Assembly (NCBI RefSeq): GCF_009829325.1
Contig: NZ_VUOS01000020.1
Location: 62,001 to 126,000 of the forward strand
From: Nocardia sp. CY41
GTDB lineage: Bacteria; Actinomycetota; Actinomycetes; Mycobacteriales; Mycobacteriaceae
Length of the DNA stretch: 64,000 bases
Reading direction: 5' to 3'
The notes under the pieces are model-generated. The model was not told the DNA's origin. It was given only the letters and a program-made list of their open reading frames with translations, and did not search any database. Shown piece after piece: positions 8,553 to 17,612 of this stretch. Both the position numbers and the translations under genes were made by a program. How positions within the stretch are numbered: position 1 is the first letter of the stretch; each line of letters begins with the position of its first letter.

Positions 8553-9365
8553 ATGACGGCGACCGTCCCCATCGGGGAATTCTCCAGGCTGAGCAATCTC
8601 AGCGTGAAGACGTTGCGCTACTACCACGAGATCGGCCTGCTCGCTCCGGTCGGCGTAGACGCGAGTTCGGGCTATCGGCGGTACGCGACGGCGCAGGTTT
8701 CGCAGGCACAGTTGATCCGGCGGCTGCGCGAGCTGGACATGCCGGTCCCGGAGATCCGCGCGGTGCTCGCCGCGCCGGACGAGAACGCCCGTGACGCCAC
8801 GCTGCGTGCGCATCTGGAGCGCATGGAGGCCGAGTTGGCCCGCACCCGCGCGGTCGTGGCCTCGCTGCGCGCGCTGCTGACGCCCTCGGCGCCGATCACC
8901 GTGGAGTACCGCGCGGTCGCGGCGTTCCCGGCGGCGGCGATCGGCGCGACGGTGGCGCGCGAACACATCGGCGAGTGGTGCGCTGCGACGTTCCAGGCGT
9001 TGTACGAGGCCCTGGCCGCCGCGGACATCACGCCCGCGGGCGTCGGCGGCGCCACCTACGGCACCGATTTCTTCGAACACGACGAGGGCGCGGTCGTCGC
9101 GTTCGTCCCGCTCGCCGACGCCGAGGTCGCACTGCTCGCGGGACTTTCGGCGATCGAGTTGCCCGCGCGCCGTTTCGCCGTCGCCGTGCACGAGGGTCCG
9201 TTCGAGGATTTCGACCGAACCTACGGCGCACTGGGCAGTCATGTCGCCGAACACGACGTCGCGCTCTCCGAGCCGATCCGCGAGATGTACCTGGTCGGAC
9301 CGGACGTGTCCGACGATCCCGCCACCTACCGGACCGAAGTGTGCTGGCCCATCGCCCAGCCTTGA
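8553..9365 (+). CDS. MerR family regulator with GyrI-like effector-binding domain
   Basis: A 270-residue two-domain regulator. Residues 1-75 form a MerR winged helix (IGEFSRLSNLSVKTLRYYHE, then SGYRRY). A dimerisation coiled coil follows (about 80-115), and the rest is a GyrI-like/BmrR-type ligand-binding domain (about 120-270). No Cys cluster for metals, so a drug or lipophilic effector is more likely than a metal. Start at 8553: an in-frame GTG at 8538 falls inside the operator, and the ATG lies exactly where a leaderless start is expected. Thirteen bases upstream of the VOC gene, so probably one operon. Confidence 0.92.
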   Translation: MTATVPIGEFSRLSNLSVKTLRYYHEIGLLAPVGVDASSGYRRYATAQVSQAQLIRRLRELDMPVPEIRAVLAAPDENARDATLRAHLERMEAELARTRAVVASLRALLTPSAPITVEYRAVAAFPAAAIGATVAREHIGEWCAATFQALYEALAAADITPAGVGGATYGTDFFEHDEGAVVAFVPLADAEVALLAGLSAIELPARRFAVAVHEGPFEDFDRTYGALGSHVAEHDVALSEPIREMYLVGPDVSDDPATYRTEVCWPIAQP

Positions 9366-9378
9366 AAAGGAGATATCC

Positions 9379-9726
9379 ATGACGCTGTCGATCGCCCACG
9401 TCACCATCGATTGTGAGAATGCGGGCGTTCTGGCCGAATTCTGGTCACGGTTGCTGGAGACGCCCGTCGATCCCGACCCGAGCCCGGAGTTCGCCACCGT
9501 CGGCCGGACCGCGGGCGCCGCGCCCGTGCTGATGTTCACCCGGGTGCCCGACAAGAACCCCGGCAAGAACGTGATCCACCTGGATCTGCACGCGTCGGGC
9601 CGGGACGAGGTCGCGCGCGCGATCGATCTCGGCGCGAAGCACGTCGGCGATTTCGACGAGTGGGGCCTGAAGTGGACGACGCTGGCCGATCCCGAGGGGA
9701 ACCTCTTCGACATCGCCCCGGAGTAG
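9379..9726 (+). CDS. VOC (glyoxalase-fold) family protein
   Basis: A 115-residue protein of the vicinal oxygen chelate superfamily, with the paired beta-alpha-beta-beta-beta modules of glyoxalase and fosfomycin/bleomycin-resistance proteins. Features seen: an N-terminal IAHVTIDCENAGVLAEFWSR, a central VIHLDLHASGRDEVARA with a candidate metal-binding His, and the C-terminal LADPEGNLFDI motif. A good ribosome site (AAAGGAG) precedes the ATG. Being directly behind a drug-type MerR regulator, it may help inactivate or bind the effector, but this is inference. Confidence 0.88.
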   Translation: MTLSIAHVTIDCENAGVLAEFWSRLLETPVDPDPSPEFATVGRTAGAAPVLMFTRVPDKNPGKNVIHLDLHASGRDEVARAIDLGAKHVGDFDEWGLKWTTLADPEGNLFDIAPE

Positions 9727-9737
9727 ACCCCGGCGCA

Positions 9738-9775
9738 GGTCGCGACGACGGCCCGAACGGACCGTCGTCGCGACC
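9738..9775. terminator. Bidirectional terminator hairpin
   Basis: Perfect 14-bp stem (9738-9751 with 9762-9775) and a 10-base loop, GC-rich, between the convergent ends of the VOC gene and the SRPBCC gene. There is no clear T-tract, as is common in this GC-rich group. Confidence 0.7.
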
Positions 9776-9781
9776 GCCGGA

Positions 9782-10216
9782 TCAGGCCAGCTCGCGCTGC
9801 AGGTTCCCGAGCACCTCGGCCTGGATCTTCTTCAGGCCCAGCGGCGCGAAGATGCCCTCGAAGATGCCCGCGATGCCGCCCGCGCCCTTCCAGGTGGTGC
9901 GCAGCGTGACCCGGGCGCCCGCGCCCTCGGGGGTGACGGTCCAGGTGTTCACCAACGTCGAATTCGAGTCGCGCTCGGTGACAATGGAATCGGACACGGA
10001 GACGATCGCGTGCACGTTCCGCGAGCGCTTCTCGGTGGCCTGCAACGTCCATTCCGCGACGGTGCCCGCGCCTTTACCGCCTTCGACCACCTTGTAGTCG
10101 CGGTAGTGCGAAGAGAGAATGCGCGGACGTACCGTGTCGTAGTCGGCGATGGCCTCCAGCGCGCGCTGCGGATCCGCCGCCACGTCGATCGAACTACTGG
10201 CGCTGACCTGTCCCAC
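9782..10216 (-). CDS. SRPBCC (START/Bet v1-like) family protein
   Basis: A 144-residue protein with the helix-grip fold of polyketide-cyclase/START-like proteins, which bind hydrophobic ligands. Visible elements: an N-terminal beta strand and helix (SSSIDVAADPQRALEAIADY), a long antiparallel sheet (WTVTPEGAGARVTLRTTW), and a long C-terminal helix (KKIQAEVLGNLQRELA). The GTG start has AAGGAG six bases upstream. It fills the position of M. tuberculosis Rv3718c, divergent from the FAD oxidase gene. No catalytic residues can be named. It could carry a lipid intermediate for the neighbouring fatty-acid genes, but that is a guess. Confidence 0.85.
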   Translation of the reverse strand: MGQVSASSSIDVAADPQRALEAIADYDTVRPRILSSHYRDYKVVEGGKGAGTVAEWTLQATEKRSRNVHAIVSVSDSIVTERDSNSTLVNTWTVTPEGAGARVTLRTTWKGAGGIAGIFEGIFAPLGLKKIQAEVLGNLQRELA

Positions 10217-10409
10217 AATGAGCTCCTTGTCCGGATGCGGTGTCTCGACCGGTCTCCATCCTGCCCTGCCTGCGCCGGAGCACAGTGCCGAGGGTGCGGC
10301 GAACCACTCCGGACAATTCGGTATTCCACTTCGCAACATGTGCGTGACATTTCTCCGCCACCGTGGCCGAGCGGTAGCCCAGCCGTGGGGTCCGTACTAG
10401 CGTCGAGGG

Positions 10410-11858
10410 GTGGCAGTGAGTCTGTTGGGGAAGGCCGGACACGCACCGGCCGCACGCGAATCAGGATTTGCCGCGCATCGAGCGGGCGTGGACCGCCTAT
10501 TGGCGAGCTACCGCGCGATACCCGAGCACGCCAACGTCCGGTTGGCGAAGAAGACCTCGAACCTTTTCCGAGCCAGGGCCAAGAACACCGCGCCCGGCCT
10601 CGACGTCTCCGGGCTCACCCGGGTCATCGCGGTGGACCCGGCCGCCAAGACCGCCGACGTCGCAGGCATGACCACCTACGAGGAGTTGGTCGCCGCCACC
10701 CTCCCGTACGGCCTCGCGCCGCTGGTCGTGCCACAGCTCAAGACCATCACGCTGGGCGGCGCGGTCACCGGCCTCGGCATCGAGTCCACGTCCTTCCGCA
10801 ACGGCCTACCGCACGAGTCGGTGCTGGAGATGGATGTGCTGACCGGTGCGGGCGAGATTCTCACCGCCACGCCGGACAACGAACACGCCGATCTGTTCCG
10901 CGGCTTCCCGAACTCCTACGGCACGCTGGGCTATACGGTCCGGCTGAAGATCCAACTGGAGGAAGTGCAGCCGTACGTCGCGCTGCGGCACGTGCGTTTC
11001 CGTGACGTGCGCGAACTGGAGACGACCCTCGCGGCGATCGTCACCGACCGGGCCTACCAGGGCGAGACCGTCGACTACCTCGACGGCGTCGTGTTCTCCG
11101 CCGAGGAGAGCTACCTGACGCTGGGCCGCCGGACCGACGAACCGGGCCCGGTGAGCGACTACACCGGCATGGACGTCTACTACCGGTCCCTGCAACACGA
11201 GGGCGCCACGCCCAAGCGCGACCGCCTGACCATCCACGACTACCTGTGGCGCTGGGACACCGACTGGTTCTGGTGCTCGCGCGCGTTCGGCACGCAGAAC
11301 CCGAAGATCCGCCGGTTCTGGCCGAAGCGCTATCGGCGCAGCAGCTTCTACTGGAAACTCGTCGCGCTGGACCACAAGTACGCCATCGGCGACAAGCTGG
11401 AGGCCCGCAAGGGCAATCCCCCGCGCGAGCGGGTCGTGCAGGACATCGAGGTGCCCCTGGAACGCACCGCCGACTTCGTGGAATGGTTCCTGCGCGAGAT
11501 CCCGATCGAGCCGGTCTGGCTGTGCCCGCTGCGCTTGCGCGACACCGGCGGCCCGAACCGGCCGGGTGGACGCGCCTGGCCGCTGTATCCCCTGGAGCCG
11601 GACCGGACCTACGTGAATGTCGGCTTCTGGTCGGCCGTGCCCACCACCCCCGGGCAGCCACAGGGCGCGGCCAACCGCGCCATCGAGCGCACGGTGACCG
11701 AGTTCGACGGTCATAAGTCGCTGTACTCGGATTCCTTCTACGACAAGGATGAATTCGCCGCGCTCTACGGCGGAAACACTTATACCGAGCTCAAGAAACG
11801 CTACGACCCGGACCAGCGCCTGCTGGATCTGTATTCGAAGGCGGTGCAACGCAAATGA
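10410..11858 (+). CDS. FAD-binding oxidoreductase, BfaA/TmsA-like (Rv3719 position)
   Basis: A 482-residue flavoprotein with a VAO/p-cresol methylhydroxylase-type FAD-binding domain (about residues 60-200: TSNLF, GMTTYEELVAATL, TITLGGAVTGLGIES, GFPNSYGTLGYTVRLKI) and a substrate domain with conserved Trp/Tyr segments. Homologues paired with a CFA-type methyltransferase reduce the 10-methylene intermediate to 10-methylstearate (tuberculostearate), an abundant lipid of Nocardia and mycobacteria. The gene overlaps the methyltransferase by ATGA, strong evidence for a joint pathway. By gene order it matches Rv3719, a paralogue of Rv0449c, so the lipid product is inferred. A GTG at 10416 with a better-spaced GAGGGG is an alternative start. 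Confidence 0.88.
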   Translation: MAVSLLGKAGHAPAARESGFAAHRAGVDRLLASYRAIPEHANVRLAKKTSNLFRARAKNTAPGLDVSGLTRVIAVDPAAKTADVAGMTTYEELVAATLPYGLAPLVVPQLKTITLGGAVTGLGIESTSFRNGLPHESVLEMDVLTGAGEILTATPDNEHADLFRGFPNSYGTLGYTVRLKIQLEEVQPYVALRHVRFRDVRELETTLAAIVTDRAYQGETVDYLDGVVFSAEESYLTLGRRTDEPGPVSDYTGMDVYYRSLQHEGATPKRDRLTIHDYLWRWDTDWFWCSRAFGTQNPKIRRFWPKRYRRSSFYWKLVALDHKYAIGDKLEARKGNPPRERVVQDIEVPLERTADFVEWFLREIPIEPVWLCPLRLRDTGGPNRPGGRAWPLYPLEPDRTYVNVGFWSAVPTTPGQPQGAANRAIERTVTEFDGHKSLYSDSFYDKDEFAALYGGNTYTELKKRYDPDQRLLDLYSKAVQRK

Positions 11859-13171
11859 CGACATTCAAGGACCGTTCCGATGTCTTCAACGATCTCGGAA
11901 CCAAACTCAGCATTGCCGAGATCTTCGAGTCCCTCGTCGAGGGCGAAGTTCCGATCCGGTTGACGGCTTACGACGGCAGCGCGACCGGGCCGCAGGATTC
12001 CGAGTTCACGCTGGACATCCGGACCCCGCGTGGGATCAATTATCTGGCGACGGCCCCCGGCGACCTGGGCATGGCCCGCGCCTATATCGCGGGCGACATG
12101 ACCGCGGGCGGCGTGCATCCCGGTGATCCGTACCCGATCCTGAAGGCGATGGAACGGTTGAAGTTCCGCCGCCCGTCCGCGCTGGCCCTGGTGACCATCG
12201 CGCGCTCGCTGGGCTGGGAGCGGCTCAAGCCGGTCGCCCCGCCGCCGCAGGAAACCTTGCCGCGCTGGCGGCGGATCGCCTTCGAGGGCCTGCGCCACTC
12301 CAAGACCCGGGACGCCGAAGCCATCCACCACCACTACGACGTCTCGAACACGTTCTACGAGTACGTGCTCGGCCCGTCGATGACCTACACCTGCGCGGCC
12401 TACGGCGACGAGAGCTGGACGCTGGAGCAGGCGCAGGAGAACAAATATCGCCTGGTATTCGAGAAGCTGCGGTTGAAGGAAGGCGACCGGCTGCTCGACA
12501 TCGGCTGCGGATGGGGCGGCATGGTGCGCTACGCGGCCAAGCGCGGCGTCAAGGTGATCGGCGCGACGCTCTCGGCCGAGCAGGCGGACTGGGCGCAGAA
12601 GAAGATCGCCGAGGAAGGTCTCGCCGATCTGGCCGAAGTGCGCCATTCCGACTACCGAGACGTGCCGGAGGGCGAGTTCGACGCGGTCTCCTCGATCGGG
12701 CTCACCGAGCACATCGGGGTGCACAACTACCCGTTCTACTTCGAGTACATCAAGAACAAGCTGCGCGACGGCGGCCTGTTCCTGAATCACTGCATCACCC
12801 GCCCGGACAACACCCGCACCACCAAAGCGGGCGATTTCATCGACCGCTACGTGTTCCCCGACGGCGAGCTGATCGGCTCCGGCCGGATCATCTCCGAGAT
12901 CCAGAACATCGGTCTCGAGGTGCTGCACGAGGAGAACCTGCGCGAGCACTACGCGCTGACCTTGCACGAGTGGTGCAAGAACCTGGTGGCCAACTGGGAC
13001 GCCTGCGTCGCGGAGGTCGGCGAGGGCACCGCGAAGGTGTGGGGCCTCTACATGGCGGGTTGCCGGCTCGGCTTCCAGCGCAACGTGGTTCAGCTGCACC
13101 AGGTGCTCGGGGTCAAACTGCCCCCGGACGGCGCATGGACCGTACCGCTGCGCCCGTGGTGGCAGCCGTAG
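11855..13171 (+). CDS. SAM-dependent cyclopropane-fatty-acyl-phospholipid synthase family methyltransferase (BfaB/TmsB-like)
   Basis: A 438-residue protein of the CFA synthase family. The N-terminal domain (about 1-140) precedes a Rossmann methyltransferase domain with the SAM motif LLDIGCGWGGM near residue 210. Family residues follow: the conserved HHYDVSNTFYEYVLG, MTYTCAAY, SSIGLTEHIGVHNY, and a C-terminal segment with LHEWCKNL and GCRLGFQRN. The enzyme would transfer a methyl group from SAM to the double bond of an unsaturated acyl chain on a phospholipid. The overlapping FAD oxidoreductase would then reduce the product. It matches Rv3720 in position, and the biochemically studied homologue is Rv0447c (UfaA1). 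Confidence 0.9.
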   Translation: MTTFKDRSDVFNDLGTKLSIAEIFESLVEGEVPIRLTAYDGSATGPQDSEFTLDIRTPRGINYLATAPGDLGMARAYIAGDMTAGGVHPGDPYPILKAMERLKFRRPSALALVTIARSLGWERLKPVAPPPQETLPRWRRIAFEGLRHSKTRDAEAIHHHYDVSNTFYEYVLGPSMTYTCAAYGDESWTLEQAQENKYRLVFEKLRLKEGDRLLDIGCGWGGMVRYAAKRGVKVIGATLSAEQADWAQKKIAEEGLADLAEVRHSDYRDVPEGEFDAVSSIGLTEHIGVHNYPFYFEYIKNKLRDGGLFLNHCITRPDNTRTTKAGDFIDRYVFPDGELIGSGRIISEIQNIGLEVLHEENLREHYALTLHEWCKNLVANWDACVAEVGEGTAKVWGLYMAGCRLGFQRNVVQLHQVLGVKLPPDGAWTVPLRPWWQP

Positions 13172-13181
13172 CCGGGTTCGC

Positions 13182-16100
13182 TCAGTAGGTGCTTCTGCCC
13201 GCCCCGTTCAGGACTTCGTCGAGGAACGGGGCGGGCAGTTCGATGTCGCCGACCTGCGCCGAGGCGGGCAGGTCGGTCCGCAGGACGCGCAGGATCCCGA
13301 CCACGCCGGGCCCCGCGTCCAGCAGCGGCCTGGTCCAGCCGAGGCCGGCGCAGGTCGCGACGGCGGGCAGCAGCAGATTGGTGGCCTCACCCACCCAGCC
13401 CGCGGCGGCCAGGCATTCCGCGAGCAGCACCGCGGCGTCCAATTGGGCGCGCGGACGGTGCTTCTGCAAGGTGTGGTCGTACAGCGCACGGGCGCGGCGG
13501 ACCGCTCGGTCATCGGAGCCGGGCCGGTGTTCGGCCAGCAGCGCGCGAATCGCGGCGAGTTCCTCGGCTTCGGCGGTGAGCAAGGCGCCGCCGGTCAGCC
13601 GATGAGCTGCCTGCAACGGCGTCGATTCGCTGAGATCGGTGTACCGGCGTTCGCCCGGCTCCAGCGGCAGACCCAGGCGGAGCCGTTCGGCTCGAATGTG
13701 CGCGGCCAACCGCGCCAGGCGGTTGTCGGCGGCGATGCGCGCGCCCTCGTCCAGCCGCGTGGCCGCGGTGAGCAGGTCCCCGCCGACCGCCTTGACCCGG
13801 GCGCCGACGACGAATGTGGAGATCAGGAAGTCCACCGGCCCGACCCGGGTGACCAGCTCGTGACTCTCGTCGAGCAGCCGGTCGGCGGTTTCCAGATCGC
13901 CCCGGCGATAGCTCATCTCGCCGAGCAGCGCCGCGGCGACGCGCACCGCGTGCGAGCGTGGTCCGGAACGCTCGCGCGCGGAGTCCCACGCCTGCTGGAA
14001 GCAGCTGGTGGCGGTGGCGACGTCGAGTTGCTCGTAGGCGGCCGCGCCCTGGCCGCAGCGGCCGAACACCAGGCCCAGCGGGTCCTTCGAGCGCTGGTGG
14101 TACTCCTCGGCCCACTCCTGCATCTTCCTCGCGCCCTCGAAGTCGAACCCGCACAGGCGCACGAAGGTGGTCAAGTTCGCCGCGGTCGAGACGGTCCACG
14201 CCGGGAGGTCATCCGGCTCCCGCAGGCAGTCGGCAACCCGGTCCAGCACGCCTTCGGTGCGGTCGCGCGCGATCTGGTCCGACGCGGCCAGCACCGCAGC
14301 CTGGCAGCGCTGCACGCGCACGTCGGCGTCGCTCGTGGAACCGCGGGCCAGGATGTTGGACAGCCTGCCGAGGGCGTTGCGCGCCGCGCCGGACTGCTGC
14401 AGGTTGACATTCGCCCTGGCCACCGCCATCAGCAATTTGGAGCGCGACGCCACCTGCTGCATCGGTAGTTTCGACACGCTGCCGAGCAGGGTGGCCAGCC
14501 GGGAACCGTCGATTAGGTCCATGCCGCCGCCCTCGAGCAGGTCGAGCGCCATCTTCAGGTCGGTCGCGGCCAGTGCGTGGTCGACCGATTTGCGCAGCAG
14601 CTGGTGTTCGGCGTACCAGCGCGATGCCTTGCGGTGCAGCGACTTCACCTTGCCCGGGTGGACGCGCTCCAGCCGGGTCCGCAGATGCTCGGCGAACAGC
14701 GGCTGCATCCGGAACCACTCCGGGTCGTGCTGGATGCGCCGCAGGAACAACTCGCGCTGCTCGGCCTGTTCGAGCAGCTGTTCGGCGTCCGGCTCCTCGG
14801 ACAACGCCGCGGCGAGCGAGCCGCACACCCGCTCGGTCACCGCGATCGACATCAAGAACTCGAGCATTCTCGGTTCCAAGGTGTCGAGCACGTTCTCGGC
14901 GAGGTACTCGCGGATGCCGTGGTTGCCCTCGGAGAGCGTGGCGATCAGCTGGGCGGGGTCGGCGTTGCCGCGCAGCGACAGTCCGACCAGCTGGATGGCC
15001 GCGGGCCAGCCGTCGGTGGCGGTGTGGATTTCGGTGACCTGCTCGGGAGTGAGGTCGAATCCGTTGCGCTCCACCAGGATCTGCCTGGTCTCCGCTTCGG
15101 TGAGACGCAACGCGGCCGAGCCGATCTCGACCAGCTCGTCGTGCACCCGCATGCGGCTGGTCGGCAGGCCGGACTGCTCTCGGCTGGTCACGACGAACCG
15201 CAGGTGATGGCAGCCGTTGTCGAGCAGGGCTTCCATCGCCCGATGCGCGCCCGCGTCGGTGATCCGCTGCCAGTCCTCGACGATCACCACGACCGTCTTG
15301 CCCGCCGTATGGATCTCGTCGATGAGGGTGGGGATCACGAACGCGGCGGCGTCGGCCGGCCGCTCCTCCAGCACCTGTTCCAGACCGGCGCCGACGTCCG
15401 GGTGGACTCGGCGAATGGCCTGGATGAGGTGGGCCAGCAGCCAGATCTCGTTGTCGTCGTCGCGGTCGATCCCGATCCAGGCGACGGCGGTGTCGCCTTC
15501 GGTGAGTTCGGCGCGCCACTGCGCGGCCAGCGTGCTCTTGCCGAATCCGGCGGGCGCGTGGATCACGGCGAGCCTGCGCCGCCCGCCCCCGCGCAGGATG
15601 TCCAGCAGACGCGGCCGGGGTATCGGGTCCCGGGTGGGCGTCGGAGGACGGAATTTGGTCACGGCCGTCGGCGGTGTCGTCGTCGCGGACACGGGATGCT
15701 GCGAGACGGCGGGACGCAGCGTCAACGGCCAGCTGCGCCGGGCGGTGACCGCGGGACGCGAGCCGGTCCAGGCCACGGTCGGTTCGCCGATCGCGGTCGG
15801 CGCCGCCGCTTCGACCTCCGGCGTGGTGTCCAGCAGTGCCATCTCGTCCGGCAGCTGGTCATGGCTGCGCTGCACCGCGCGCAGCATCTCGCCGAACTCG
15901 TAGGCACTGGCCGGGCGATCCCGCGGACTGGGAGCCATCGCGTGTTCGATGACTGTGGCCACATCCGGTGGAATGTCCTGTGCACGGAGGTCGGGTATCG
16001 GCTGGGTGGTGATCCGCAGGAACTGCGCGACCACCCGCTCGCCCGCCTGCCGCTCGAAGGCCGCGTGCCCGGTGAGCAGGGCGAACAGCGTCGATCCGAG

Positions 16101-16763
16101 GCCGTAGACGTCGGAGCGGATGGTCGGCTCGTCGCCTTTGAGCACCTCCGGCGCGGTGAACGCGGGTGAACCGGTGATCATGCTGCTCGAGGTGCGGAAC
16201 CCGCCGGGAATGCGGGCGATGCCGAAATCCGTCAGCTGCGGCTCGCCGTAGCCGCTGAGCAGCACGTTGGCCGGTTTCACGTCGCGGTGCAGGATGCGGG
16301 CGCGGTGCGCGCTCTCGATGGCGCCCGCCAGCTTGACGCCGGCGCGCAGCGAGTCCGCCCAAGTCAACGGGCCTTGATCGCGGATCAGCTTCTCCAGCGA
16401 CCCGTGCGTGCAGTACGGCATAACGATCAGCGGCATGCCGGTCGCCGTCACGTCCACCTGGAGGATGTCGACGATGTTCGGGTGACCGGACAGCCTGCCC
16501 ATCGCCTGTTCCTCGCGTAGGAACCGCTCGCGGCTCTCCTCGTCGATCTCCGAGGGGAGCACCTTCACCGCGACCACGCGATCCAACGCGGTCTGGACGC
16601 AGCGGTAGACCACGCCGAACCCGCCGCGACCGATCTCCACCGCTCCGGACAGGCCCATCGCCTCCAGTTCGTCGGCGATGTCGACGGGTGTCTGCCGCTG
16701 CGTGTTCGTTTCGGCCGCAGTCGATTCGGGGCGCACCCGGCCCGAACGCGTCTGTGGATTCAT
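13182..16763 (-). CDS. pknK: PknK-like Ser/Thr protein kinase with MalT-type AAA ATPase and TPR-like region
   Basis: A 1193-residue fusion. Residues 40-300 are a complete Hanks-type kinase: Gly loop GRGGFGVVY, Lys67, catalytic HRDVKPAN (Asp161) and DFG (Asp179). A Thr/Pro-rich linker follows, then a STAND/MalT-like ATPase with Walker A AGFGKST (about 405-411), and a long helical TPR-like region to the C terminus. No LuxR-type DNA-binding domain is visible at the end. The architecture and many segments match M. tuberculosis PknK, which regulates growth and transcription through phosphorylation. No transmembrane helix, so it is cytosolic. The mycobacterial virS-mymA neighbours are absent here. 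Convergent with the methyltransferase gene, 10 bases away. Confidence 0.93.
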   Translation of the reverse strand: MNPQTRSGRVRPESTAAETNTQRQTPVDIADELEAMGLSGAVEIGRGGFGVVYRCVQTALDRVVAVKVLPSEIDEESRERFLREEQAMGRLSGHPNIVDILQVDVTATGMPLIVMPYCTHGSLEKLIRDQGPLTWADSLRAGVKLAGAIESAHRARILHRDVKPANVLLSGYGEPQLTDFGIARIPGGFRTSSSMITGSPAFTAPEVLKGDEPTIRSDVYGLGSTLFALLTGHAAFERQAGERVVAQFLRITTQPIPDLRAQDIPPDVATVIEHAMAPSPRDRPASAYEFGEMLRAVQRSHDQLPDEMALLDTTPEVEAAAPTAIGEPTVAWTGSRPAVTARRSWPLTLRPAVSQHPVSATTTPPTAVTKFRPPTPTRDPIPRPRLLDILRGGGRRRLAVIHAPAGFGKSTLAAQWRAELTEGDTAVAWIGIDRDDDNEIWLLAHLIQAIRRVHPDVGAGLEQVLEERPADAAAFVIPTLIDEIHTAGKTVVVIVEDWQRITDAGAHRAMEALLDNGCHHLRFVVTSREQSGLPTSRMRVHDELVEIGSAALRLTEAETRQILVERNGFDLTPEQVTEIHTATDGWPAAIQLVGLSLRGNADPAQLIATLSEGNHGIREYLAENVLDTLEPRMLEFLMSIAVTERVCGSLAAALSEEPDAEQLLEQAEQRELFLRRIQHDPEWFRMQPLFAEHLRTRLERVHPGKVKSLHRKASRWYAEHQLLRKSVDHALAATDLKMALDLLEGGGMDLIDGSRLATLLGSVSKLPMQQVASRSKLLMAVARANVNLQQSGAARNALGRLSNILARGSTSDADVRVQRCQAAVLAASDQIARDRTEGVLDRVADCLREPDDLPAWTVSTAANLTTFVRLCGFDFEGARKMQEWAEEYHQRSKDPLGLVFGRCGQGAAAYEQLDVATATSCFQQAWDSARERSGPRSHAVRVAAALLGEMSYRRGDLETADRLLDESHELVTRVGPVDFLISTFVVGARVKAVGGDLLTAATRLDEGARIAADNRLARLAAHIRAERLRLGLPLEPGERRYTDLSESTPLQAAHRLTGGALLTAEAEELAAIRALLAEHRPGSDDRAVRRARALYDHTLQKHRPRAQLDAAVLLAECLAAAGWVGEATNLLLPAVATCAGLGWTRPLLDAGPGVVGILRVLRTDLPASAQVGDIELPAPFLDEVLNGAGRSTY

Positions 16764-17129
16764 GTGATCACCTCGAACTCACATCGAATCGGCGACATCG
16801 GCGACCAACTCCGCGCCGACACGCCGGACGCCGTGTCCGATATGTCTGCGCATATTCCAACGTAGCGCGGTGCGGTATCACGCGGGTGACGTTTCCGGAG
16901 AGGACGGGTGTGTCTCGAATCCGCGTGTTTCGCGCCGCGAGCAGTGGGGATCGAGGGTCTTCGCAGACGTCGCCTCGGCTCATGACCACACCGCCACATC
17001 AGGTTCACCACGAGGGTTACCCAACGAGGATGGCGTCAAGCAAGCGCCGTGCTAAGTTGCTTCTGCACGGAGTTTTCTTCTTTTGAGAAGCCTGTTTATA
17101 TCGGTAGAAGTTGGACGTGGAGGAATTCG
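16764..17129. promoter_or_regulatory. Divergent promoter region of pknK and the MarR gene, with inverted repeat
   Basis: No gene is seen in these 366 bases. The part near the MarR gene is unusually AT-rich. It contains a perfect inverted repeat CTTCT-TTTG-AGAAG at 17077-17090, with a further related CTTCT at 17060-17064. This is a reasonable operator for the MarR protein that starts 40 bases downstream. Confidence 0.45.
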
Positions 17130-17612
17130 GTGTCAACGCCTGATCCCGACGACGATTCCGCGGCAGGCGGCCTACCACCGGACGCGGGTTCGGTCTATCG
17201 GCGTTACCTGAGCGCGGTCATGCTGCACGGACAAGCCGGCGCGCGGGCGGTCGACCTGGGCGCCACCGACCTCTACGCGCTCAACATCCTCGAACTGGCG
17301 GGACCTATGACGCCCGGCGAGCTCGGCGCGCGCAGCGGACTGACCACCGGCCCCACCACGCGGCTGATCGACCGTCTGGAGGACGCCGGTTACGTCCGCC
17401 GCGCGCCGGTCCCGGGCGACCGGCGCAAGGTGATCGTCGAATTGATCGGCAAGCCCGCCGATCTCGACGAGGTCCTCGCCCCCGCGCGACAACGCATCGG
17501 CGAGATCATCCGCGGCTACGCACCCGAACAGCAGGAGGTGCTGTTCGATTACTTCACCAGGGCGGCCGCCGCGTACCAGGCGGCCGCCGAGCAGTTGCGT
17601 CCCGCGGACTAG
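17130..17612 (+). CDS. MarR family transcriptional regulator
   Basis: A 160-residue winged-helix regulator. The DNA-binding core is clear: DLYALNILELAGPMTPGEL, the recognition helix GLTTGPTTRLIDRLEDAGYV, and the wing RRAPVPGDRRKVIVEL, flanked by dimerisation helices. Start is the GTG at 17130, preceded by GGAGGA. Its effector is unknown. The gene ends four bases inside the convergent phytase-like gene. It probably represses its own promoter through the AT-rich repeat upstream. Target genes beyond itself cannot be assigned from context. Confidence 0.88.
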   Translation: MSTPDPDDDSAAGGLPPDAGSVYRRYLSAVMLHGQAGARAVDLGATDLYALNILELAGPMTPGELGARSGLTTGPTTRLIDRLEDAGYVRRAPVPGDRRKVIVELIGKPADLDEVLAPARQRIGEIIRGYAPEQQEVLFDYFTRAAAAYQAAAEQLRPAD

